A stretch of 64,000 bases of DNA from Norana najaformis. Its lineage: Eukaryota > Annelida > Clitellata > Crassiclitellata > Hormogastridae. How positions within the stretch are numbered: position 1 is the first letter of the stretch; the number at the start of each line of letters is the position of its first letter. The stretch lies in contig OZ029914.1 in assembly GCA_964023275.1 (NCBI GenBank), forward strand, positions 35,948,424 through 36,012,423, in the 5' to 3' direction. A model generated the notes under the pieces. The model saw only the letters and a program-made list of their open reading frames with translations, did no database searches and had not been told where the DNA came from. The position numbers and the translations under genes are program-made. Below are positions 55,191 to 64,000 of this stretch, piece by piece.

Positions 55191-57110
55191 GCTTGCGTCA
55201 AGACAGATTCTTTGAAAACGAAACAGCGGCGGCAGTCATATTTATCGCCTCGTATTTGGCTCGTAAAGATGCAGTCTGTCTGCATGCAATGCTTTCACTT
55301 CACTTCGTCCTGTGCCTTCTCCTTTTCCTATTTCTCCTCCGCCGCATTCTCCTACTTCTCCTTCTTCTTCTTCTCCTCTTCTCGCCCAACTACTCTGTTT
55401 CCTCTATGTTATTTTCGTTCTGCTTTTTCTCTTCTCCCGCCTTGCTTTCCCTCTCACTATTTTCAGAAGAACACTGTGCTTCAGGCTATCATCGAGCTAT
55501 GAGATATGTATCATATATATATATATATATATAGGGTGTTCTTAAAGGACATATATATACATCTTATAAACGTGCATGTTTAACAGAATATTCGACCAAG
55601 CACCTGCTTCGAGTTTCTAAGCGGTTCAGGCGACGTGACTATGGATGACGCTTTCATTGATCAACCAGCCTTCTGATCATATAGGATCACTATACATTTA
55701 AAAATCGTTAACCTTGGACTTCTTCGCGTGTAGGGCTTTAGACCATCTACAGAAGCCTTTCCAGAAAGTCGTTTGCATTCGACAGCTTCCAGAGAATAAA
55801 AAGACATTAGAGTGCAGACTATAATTATTAAAACGAACACAATTAAGGTAAGTTTCTCCTTGACATGGTATTTTGTAAGATTTCGCAAGCATCTATGAAT
55901 CATGTGAGAAATCTCGCAAAACCGTAAGTTTGCCAATATAATCACATATTAGAAGATCTCGTTTATCGCGTCAATAAGAAGCATTTCTTAAAGTTATAAA
56001 GTCATTTCTTAAGGTTTAAGAAGCATTTCTTAAAGTTATAGCCATTAATCAAATCCATTCAGCTCACCTCAACGACAGGCAAGGTCTTTGCAAGTGAAGA
56101 CAATTTTTTTGTGTTACCAATTGTTAAGTTAACTCCAAGCTCTCAGTTTTGTTTTATTAATTTATACATATTCAATATTAGTTTCGAAAGTGTTTAATTT
56201 TTGACCGTATTTTATACTAAGTGTTTACATGTCCCACATACTGGCCAGTCTTGCAGTAGTAAATAAAGTGTAAAGAAGGCGGCTTCTTTAGCTACTTTCA
56301 TAGGTTTAATACATTGAGCTGACTAGTATTATCTATAAACGTCTTCGATTATGATGGGTAACGCAGCGTTCTCATGAAACAACCGTTTCAGAAATCTAGT
56401 TGGCATTGACATGTGCAATACTGGTTTGGTCTAAAACTGGGGCAGTAGCTGAAACCTAAACAGATTGTCATCCTCCAATATTCTCATATCCTAATGATGA
56501 CTGTTTCATATTGCGCTATACTATAGCTGATAAGTTGAATCCCTGGCGTGTTATAACTGTGAGGTTTAGGCTTTCATCTGTATTAATGATGTCGTCGATT
56601 AAACTCGGATAAATAGAAAGTGTTACCTGTTACCAAAGCATGAATTTCATTTATCGAATAAAGATGAGATTACGGAGGTGTTGATCTCTGTAGGGACATC
56701 CTATTCAGAGCAGGTGTGTGTGTGTGTCGAGTGAACACAAGTCCTTGATATAGTGTTTCATGTACTGTTGCAGTCTGTACAATCGCTTCATTTTCCCAGT
56801 TTTAAAACGGTGGCCTCATCACTGAAAAGCTAAAAACCGAGACAGGTTTAAAAGAGCCATCATTATTAAAGAATTTGCAACGGGCTTCCAATAAACTCTG
56901 CAGTGGTTACCTGTCTTACATCACTAATCGACGAAGAATAGCAGCAATGGGTATGAAGTTTCAGCAACTTTAATCTACTTATCTCGGGCATATGAGGGGA
57001 TGGGTTTCTAGTCCTCTCCCTCGCCGTCCGATCTTCCCAATACTAGTGTGCGGTTAATGAACTCGTTTTGTAGCTGGGTTCGCTATGGAACAGAAGTGGA
57101 ACAGAATCCG
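55191..57110. other. 5' flank of the GPCR gene and intergenic sequence
   Basis: A CTTCTC/CTCCTT pyrimidine-rich stretch at 55300-55460 and a TA run near 55514-55534 lie within 350 bp upstream of the start. Nothing coding is supported. Confidence 0.45.
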
Positions 57111-57114
57111 GAAA

Positions 57115-57190
57115 TATCTTACCACCCTGGCGGGATATGAATCCTGATCTATGGGTTGACAGCATTAACCACTAGACTACAGCTTACCCC
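57115..57190 (-). repeat. tRNA-like SINE head or tRNA pseudogene
   Basis: On the minus strand: GTAAGCTGTAGTCTAGTGGT, TTAATGC, then a B-box-like GGATTCATATCCCGCC. The A-box-like TAGTCTAGTGGTTAATGC and the T-arm order fit a tRNA-derived sequence. The similarity to the copy at 36630-36720 is only in the tRNA-like blocks. Confidence 0.5.
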
Positions 57191-60100
57191 AAATAACCTA
57201 ATAATATTATATTAAAATAATTTGCAACTGTCGACTGTGTTCATATCCAATTAATTAGTGGCCTCAGCTTTCAGCGTTATCAGTCTTGCGATTTAACAAT
57301 AAGGTATTCACTATAGCTAGATCATATAAAAACGGACGAGGATAAACTGACAGGGCATTCGTATTGAAAATATGAAAATCAAACTAAATTAGGCCTTGAC
57401 AATTTTCGTTTGAGGGTCTTACAGATTGAGACGCCTTACGGGCAAATTCTGCATCAAAGTTTATCAAATTACTTTCTTCAAAGGTTTTTGAGTAAAATGT
57501 AGAAGGCTTACTTTCAAGCAACTGTAGCATTCCGCGTGTTATAATTATCGCTTCGAGCAGTTCCAAGAGCTTTCATGCAGGATGAAAGAATACGCAATTC
57601 TTTTGAATCAGCGCCTGATGAACAAGATTACAGGTAGAGAGAGAGATTGGCTTTTGTGTCGACTTAAGCACGAACACTGTGTTGTATATGAGTATTTCAT
57701 TTCATTTGATTTTGCTGTGAAAGATTTAATTACTCTGTTCGGATATCAAAGGGTTCTAATTAAATAACGGTCAGAGTCATGAATAAACGCAGCCTACGAA
57801 ACATGTTGAATTTAACATAACGGTTTAAACTATAGTCATAAAACTTAGCCTTACAGTTCTGATTTTTGACCTTGTGCTGAAACTGACTAAACAACTCGGC
57901 TTTTGAGGGTTTGAATTGCCTAAGCGCCGGGAATTAAAATTGCTTCTCTAGCACAGTTTTTTGCGGCGCTGAGATATTTCGTCGATTCATATTTGCAACT
58001 GAGATAGCAGTAGTAATAGACAAATGCTACGCAAATTGTTTCCAATATGGGAGCTTCTGATGGCCAGTTACGTATACATTTATACATAATTCGATATAAA
58101 AGAGTAAAAATGCAATTGTTTCTAGTCTTTCATTTAAATAATGGGAACTATATAATTACGTCTGAAAATCGTTGTCTATTTGATCACAGTTATATAGGAA
58201 TAAGCCATAGAACTAATGGATGTTGTTTTAATTATGGCGTGGCTGCGATATTATGAAATAAAGCAGCATTGCGGAATACTTTAATTTCATTCTATGGTCA
58301 TGGTCATCACAGTTGGTCAATCTTTGGCCTCATACTGGATTGAAGAAGCAGTCCATGACTTTGATAATATCCCTGGCAACCTGTAAGTTACGAGACTTTT
58401 AAATGGATAAACTCATGTGCTGAGCGCATGTAATTATCCTAAATTACCATTCCAACCCGAATTTGTTTTTCCGAAAATGATTAAACTGACAGTACACATG
58501 GTAGAATGACAACAGTGTAACACAAAGGTTACAGTTAAGTATGATAATATATAAATTTTCTCATTCAGCAGACTTCTGGATATGAAATTCATATCTTATT
58601 GTGGACAAAAGATGATTTAGATAGCAGTCTTAGAATGCCAAAGTGTAAACCAGTCACCTAAGCACAGATGAACATTGCATTTCTCGCAACAGGTTAGTCT
58701 TAGTGTCTGTATTTGCCTTCGCACTGCAACACAGACTAGGCTTATTCCACACAGGTGGTCACTGCCGACCTTCAAATTACCAAAATATTCATCGTCCAGT
58801 GATTAAACCTTGTCTTCGCCTCAAAAACTCCGATACCGATATACCCATTCCAATGATTTCAAAGCCCTTTTTCTCACAAAAGCCAATTATCAGGCAACAA
58901 ACGATATCAGAATTACGAGAAATCTTCCGGAAGCAGGACTGATGCTAATTTTATGTAAGGTATAAGTAAACTATAATTATTCCCTAGCATTTTCATTGCC
59001 TTCCATATCGGGTCGCTAGGGACCCGACTGGGAGGGTCTCCGGCTGGCAATCATTTGGTGCAAAGTAGAAGCAATCTGCTTCAAGATATCGAAAATCTGT
59101 ATCTACTGGCTTGATAAGCTACTTCGGTAAACGCCAAAGCCTGCGTCACATCGCCTTTTTGCAAGGGGATGCTGATTTACTGACTGATCGTGACTATGTT
59201 TCAGGAATGTGTGCATCATGTAACACAGTCCGTGCACTGGGACCTAATATGTCGTGGCGCAAATTAAAACTGGCATCGGTGGTGGAGGATCTGGTCAGAT
59301 AATTTCATTAGAAACGAGCAGGATCACTGCTATAGAAATACAGATACATACAATAATCGCAATTGTCATTTAATAACAGATTTATCGACAAACGACTGTA
59401 AACTAGTCGAGAACACATGTTTTCGATTTTAAAACTGCTGTGTACGCGAGACAAAGCCACATAGACGCATTTAATTAACCGTTTATATCACTGAATACTA
59501 TCCGAAATAACATTTAACTTGACTTATTTCCAATTATTTCTAGGCTATAGCCCATCGTTAAATTATATGTCGATATCTTGGGCGTAATTTTGCTCTAAAT
59601 AGCTTCTATCCTGCTTAAGAAAGGATGACTTTCGAACCCAGATGACCCCTCATATTCGTCTCCTATAAAGCAATCCTTATAAAATTTGTATTTTTTGCAT
59701 TATATCTTACAGAAAAAGCTGCTTAGAGGTGATTAAGCGTGCTTAAATCGTAATCACGTAGCAGATTTGTTGAATAGCACGCATAAATAACACATGAAGC
59801 CAACAAATGACGATCGCTAGACCTGTAGTCACAATTGCATGGAATGCTATGACTTTTACAATGGAACTGAACAGAAACAGACGATGCTTGTGCTGTGCTT
59901 TAAATGTGAGGTTACTTTTATTCAAAATACAATCTAATAGCATTAACGACCTCATAATAAAGCGTAACACATCAATCTATAGGGCACCAAATTCTATTCA
60001 GAATCCTGACAATTCATGAAAGTATGTACGGTGAGACAGAGAAAGTCTAAGAAGAGTAGGCGTGCTATAATGGGTGTAACTTAATTTGGGATAAACAATA

Positions 60101-60383
60101 ATTGGTCGAGCGAATAGAATTGTAAAGTACATTCCAGAAACTTGGCCAACTCAACCATGGTAAGTATCAGAATAGTTATATCGTGGCTTTTAGGTGCTTC
60201 TTATAATAACAGACTTTTGATCCAAGTTATAAAATGAGAGTTTATGAGTACTGTATTTGAGTTATTGAGTGAGTGTTTCATCTTGTGTGAACATCTCATA
60301 TTTACAGAACTGTGCAGCTGACTTGTAAACATCTAGTTCGTCACTTTCAGTACTCACTACCTAACTAGACGTCAACCTCAACA
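57191..60383. other. Intergenic stretch, mostly unrecognised
   Basis: No gene is supported. An open segment at 58703-58942 (79 codons, preceded by TTAGTCTTAG) has no domain I recognise. A segment at 59111-59302 has a faint retroelement-like pattern, listed separately. Confidence 0.4.
59111..59302 (+). pseudogene. Possible relic of a Ty3/Gypsy-like RNase H region
   Basis: The translation contains KRQSLRHIAFLQGD, TDRDYVSG and NTVRAL, in the order of the PRQ.RHL.FIS..TTD.RYVSG..N.VADALSR block at the end of the Gypsy-type RNase H, with a small insertion. No other Gypsy domain is seen near by, so this is a weak call. Confidence 0.3.
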
Positions 60384-60748
60384 TCAACCCGGAACTGTCT
60401 TCTGCATTGTTGGCGAATTTCCAACGATGCTAATGTCATTTTCTCCGCCTGTCTTGCGACCTCTTCTGCAGAGCTGTTTGCGCAGATATTTCTTCACAGG
60501 GTCCAACTTGGCAGCATAGATAAACGGATTGAGACAGACGTTTAAGAATGCGATGAACACCGTGATGTAGCGTGAAATGCTGTTATAAGATGACAACACG
60601 TTGAGGTTGAACATAAAGAAGAAGATGCGAGTCGGTGACCAGCAGAGAACAAAGCAGACGGATACGATTAAAAAGGTCTTGACGACATTCATCTGTGTTC
60701 GCAAGAACTTATTCTGAGCTGCGCTCTTGACCATGTTGTTGAAGTTCA
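60384..60748 (-). CDS. Class A GPCR paralogue, exon 2 only (TM6, TM7, C-tail)
   Basis: A close relative of the exon at 53503-53879. It begins VNFNNMVKSAA after the acceptor CTTTGTAG at the same codon phase, then TM6 FLIVSVCFVLCWSPTRIFFF, TM7 FLNVCLNPFIYAAKLD and PVKKYLRKQLC, the same helix-8 motif. The C-tail differs (RRGRKTGGEND). The frame is intact and the key motifs CWSP and NPxxY are kept. I find no TM1-TM5 exon in the remaining 3.2 kb upstream (to 64000) on this strand. The first exon is therefore either beyond the window or lost, in which case this is an orphan exon of a partial tandem duplication. Confidence 0.8.
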
Positions 60749-61308
60749 CTACAAAGATTATTTTATCAAAGATAAAAGACATTCCTGGATATATTATTTA
60801 GTAAAGGAGACGTACTAAACAAATATCGCCATGTTGCTCAGTTAGTCATTTCTAGTCAATGCATATGCGGGAAAGCTCTAGGATAAGTTTCTATTTTATC
60901 ATAATTAGAAATCAGTCTGTTATTTATGACAGGAAATATTGGCGGAGGAATATCATAAAAATGTAGCCACTCATGTTGGTAGCGTTGTAAAGCTCGGCTT
61001 CTAAATAGTAATCTAGAACAGTCGCTAAATAAATTTATTGACTGACTGAACGATTGAATCAATGAATGAGCGAAGGAACGAATGAACGAATAATGAGTAA
61101 ATGCATCACTTAATTAATGCAAAATTTATAATCCTAGCTTAGTTTCACATCATAGGGAACGAGGCTGACAGATTATCAAGGGTTTTCCTCATCGATTCCT
61201 ACTTTGTTCTGCTTAAACCTGTGTACTCTGTGACTTTATTAAATCCCTTCCCTACAACCATATTACGTCTACATGAAAACACGAAAAATTAATATCTTCA
61301 GCCTGCAT
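60749..61308. other. Possible intron of the GPCR paralogue; nothing recognised
   Basis: No coding exon and no repeat recognised, apart from short GAAT/GAAC units near 61050-61090. Confidence 0.4.
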
Positions 61309-61503
61309 AATATTTATTTATTTATTTATTTTGCATTTATTAAGCGCCATTCTCTAATGACTAAGCATCAATCGATGGCGCTGAGCAATTGGGAGTGAAG
61401 GGCTTGCTCAAGGTGTCTACACAGAAACCGTCTCAGATGAGGCTTGAACCCGTAGTCTCCGCTTACAAACCGAGCGCTCTAAGCAATCGGCTACCATGCC
61501 CCA
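61309..61503 (-). repeat. SINE-B copy (tRNA-derived), minus strand
   Basis: On the minus strand a tRNA-like head reads GGGGCATGGTAGCCGATTGC, TTAGAGCGCTCGG and then a B-box GGGTTCAAGCC. A body with CTTGAGCAAGCCCTTCACTC follows, then CAGCGCCATCGATTGATGC, and the end GGCGCTTAATAAATGCAAAA has an AAAT repeated tail. Head, body and tail are all present, so the copy is full length. Confidence 0.8.
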
Positions 61504-63043
61504 AAACATAATACATCGTTGAACGCTGTCGCTTCTAAATTCCTACTGAGCTAATAAAAATGGGCTTAACAGGTTGCACGTCAATTTAAAGTTTTCAGCA
61601 AAACCACCTGTAAATTAATAATGCTCTGAGTGTCAGCTCTGAAGGCAGCAACACTGTTTCATACTCTCATACAAAACAGACTGAACGTCTAAGCACGATC
61701 AAAACACTACACGTCGGCTTCTATGCGATCAGAAACGTCGAGCGAATAGCAAAGCAACATTTGGAAAACAGCATTAGCCAAGGTAAGTGAGTAAGTAAAT
61801 AAGTTAGCAACGAATTTGTCAACAAGATAAAGCGCAAACAAGAAAACAAGAAACGAGTAGTAATTTTGTCAATGAGTCCATATAAACTTGTTCTGCTGAG
61901 CAGGAGCTGTTCCCATACTGCTGGCTGATGCTTCTGTCTTTAAACTCTAGTTTTCTTATGCGCCCTTTATCTAGGCCTATTTCTAGGGGTATAGCGGTTG
62001 TGTGCAAAAATGCGCAGTGGGGCATTACCACTTTTAGCCCTATATTATGAAATAAATATACGATCAGCATACAATATAATCTAACGCCGCCACTGCCACA
62101 CTCGGGTAGTGCCAGTCCTATGCCTGGATAAAGGAGGAGGGCGACGTCAACACTCTTTGATGCCATAAGATGTAGGTAAATGTTGGAACTACAACTACAG
62201 ACTACCATAAAAATCAGCTTTGCTTATTCATGCAACTGTATCCACGGTAACATTAATTGTGATGCAGATGAATTCCTTTGATCGTCAGATTAACGGAGAG
62301 AGTCGGACGTCGAAGAAGAAAAGACGTTTGGAGCTCTGCTTAAGAGCTCGCTATTACATTTGAACAAGTAAATAATATAGGGACATGATTAAAGGTTTAA
62401 TTATGAAATTATTAATAATTATTTATATTAAATGACAGTCACCAGTCAGCATATTTTTTCCCAATCGGCTTCAAAATGACAGCAAGAAATAATCCAGGAT
62501 TTGCATTTGGCGATAAAGAGACAGAGGATTGGGGCAAAAGCCGTGAGACTAGGTGGTAAAACCCAGAATATGTGGTCAACTTACTGACTCATTACAAATA
62601 ATTTGGTTGCCCAATTTAATTAAACATCTTTATATTAATTTTAATGGGTATTAAAACAATACTGACACACAGAAATCTGCCAGTTGTTTCACTGTAGAAG
62701 ACATATTAAAGAAAATGATAAAAAATTCTTAAACCTGTTACTTTTAATATATTACAATGATTATGACTACTGCGATAACCTACAAATGAGACGAATCGAA
62801 AAAAGAAACCTAGAGAATTTGACGAGAAGAAGACGAAAAAAATAAGCAATTAGATTAATTACAACCAACGTAAAATGGTAAAAATGATAAACAGACCCAT
62901 AGAGTGATTATGATGCACAACTTTCCAAATTTGACTGATTGAATTCCTCTAATCGGTCTTCAAGACCATCGTGGGCGATAGCTTGACAGTTATATTCTTC
63001 TTGATATTGCATTTGTCACTAAGACGACTCATATGGTCCATTA
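61504..63043. other. Intergenic stretch, no gene seen
   Basis: GTAAGTGAGTAAGTAAATAA near 61783 with GCAACGAATTTGTCAACA resembles repeat D. The GCCTGGATAAAGGAGG block near 62127-62142 recurs at 45287-45302. No coding region is supported. Confidence 0.4.
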
Positions 63044-63245
63044 CTGGGACACGGTAGCCAATTGGTTAGAGCGCTCAGCTTGTAAAGAGAAGAGTACGTT
63101 TTCGAGCCTCTTCCTCTGATACTGTTTGCTGTGTAGGGATCTTCAGCAAGTCCTTCACTCATAATTGTTCAGCGCCATCAATTGATAATTACTCATTAGA
63201 TAGTGATGGCTTAATAAATGCAGAAATAATATAAAAAAACACATT
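63044..63245 (+). repeat. SINE-B copy (tRNA-derived), plus strand
   Basis: Reads GGACACGGTAGCCAATTGGT, TAGAGCGCTCAGCTTGTAAA, then TTCGAGCCTC at the B box, AGCAAGTCCTTCACTC, CAGCGCCATCAATTGATAA and GATGGCTTAATAAATGCAGA with an A-rich tail. It matches 61309-61503 along its length with scattered changes. Confidence 0.8.
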
Positions 63246-63554
63246 AAAACATTAAATCCTCAGCGAACAGCTAATCTTGTCTTTTCAATTAACCTGTGCA
63301 TCTTTCAAGCAGTTTAAATAGTGCTGTTGATAGCAGAGGGAGTGGACCTGTGGGCACGAGCAAAGTGTATGGGACATGTGTCTTCCATGAGAGGTAGTCA
63401 GAACCAGCGGTGGGAATTTATGTATATGATCTGCATTGTGCTATTATTTTACTAAAAAATTTGAAAACACTCCTCTTCAACAATTTCTATCCCGATTCTT
63501 CCTCTTCCCCTTATCTCACTTTCCGGTTCAATTCCAAACAACATCCACCAAAGC
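63246..63554. other. Intergenic stretch, nothing recognised
   Basis: No repeat family or coding segment seen. Confidence 0.4.
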
Positions 63555-63715
63555 CGTCTGACTGTCTGCCTGCATGCTGAATTTTCATCTGGAACCGAAC
63601 CCTTCCTGCCTAGCGATTTTGTTTTGATTGAGCGCCTGTGTATAAGCTGGTTCCCGCGACTTAGCTCTCGTTGGGCGCAGTGGAAATCTCGATCTTATGA
63701 TTAAGATCAGGAGCT
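63555..63715 (+). repeat. Repeat C copy 4
   Basis: CGTCTGACTGTCTGCCTGC, ATCTGGAACCGAACCCTTCC, GATTTTGTTTTGATTGAGCG, TATAAGCTGGTTCCCGCGAC and TTGGGCGCAGTGGAAATCTC match the copy at 14345-14520. The GATTACG tail is here degraded to TTATGATTAAG. Confidence 0.7.
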
Positions 63716-64000
63716 GATGGAAGTTTTGAAGTTGCATGAACGAAGCCATTGTAAAGTGTAAAATGTAGTGATAGAACAATTAGTCACATTTTCTGTCCAT
63801 CAAATTTAGTTGGATTGGGGCGCCGTGGCTCCGTTTATTATGTCTTTGAATCCGCTATTGATCGTTTTAATTGTTGAGGGACTTCATGTTCCATCAAAGC
63901 ATTTCTCCAATTTGATGTGTGCTTTGTAAATTAATGTGCTGATTCACACTGCTTATAAATGTGAATTATTTGCATTTTCTTGTCAAATAAAAAAACCCAA
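63716..64000. other. Window end, nothing recognised
   Basis: AT-rich sequence with no supported gene or repeat. A CAAATAAAAAAA stretch near the end could be a polyadenylation signal, but there is no coding region to attach it to. Confidence 0.35.

Overview
The window is animal nuclear DNA, not bacterial. Its genes are split by GT-AG introns. Coding sequence is sparse, perhaps 6 to 7 percent of the bases, set in AT-leaning DNA full of microsatellites, tRNA-derived SINEs and 5'-truncated CR1/L2-type LINE copies. A DEG/ENaC channel, a class A GPCR with a tandem paralogue exon, a long C2H2 zinc-finger array and CR1/L2-like retroelements fit an invertebrate metazoan. I lean towards a lophotrochozoan (annelid, mollusc, brachiopod or similar), but nothing here proves the phylum.

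Layout. 1-24.4 kb has no gene I can support. It holds at least eight copies of one tRNA-derived SINE (called SINE-A here), two LINE 3' fragments (17.5 and 19.1 kb), copies of another short interspersed repeat (repeat C), a 5S-rRNA-like stretch (about 4.14 kb), and a 0.9 kb fold-back structure (22.26-23.15 kb). 24.9-28.5 kb is a complete-looking two-exon DEG/ENaC sodium-channel gene on the plus strand. 29-36.7 kb is simple repeats, LINE fragments, a 27-bp tandem array and a tRNA-like SINE head.

39.9-51.9 kb is the most unusual part. Two near-identical inverted arms (39903-42637 and 48781-51854) each carry a C2H2 zinc-finger array followed by the 3' end of a LINE. In arm 1 this joins directly onto the endonuclease and reverse-transcriptase half of a LINE (42638-45024), so the zinc-finger cassette sits inside the LINE. 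Arm 2 lacks the 5' LINE half. The arms differ mainly by four extra 84-bp finger units in arm 2. The spacer also holds a 2.6 kb DNA transposon (45588-48193) with inverted termini of about 120 bp and a broken transposase-like gene.

53.5-55.2 kb is a two-exon class A GPCR gene on the minus strand. At 60.4-60.75 kb the second exon of a close paralogue sits on the same strand, with the same splice position, but its first exon is not visible in the window. The last 3 kb hold two copies of a second tRNA-derived SINE (SINE-B) in opposite orientations and another copy of repeat C.

The host genes are a membrane ion channel and orphan-type receptors. There is no sign of a shared pathway or of co-regulation. 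Most of the biology visible here is transposable-element biology: nesting, cargo capture, 5' truncation, a shared 3'-end motif between LINEs and short repeats, and expansion of tandem zinc-finger units.
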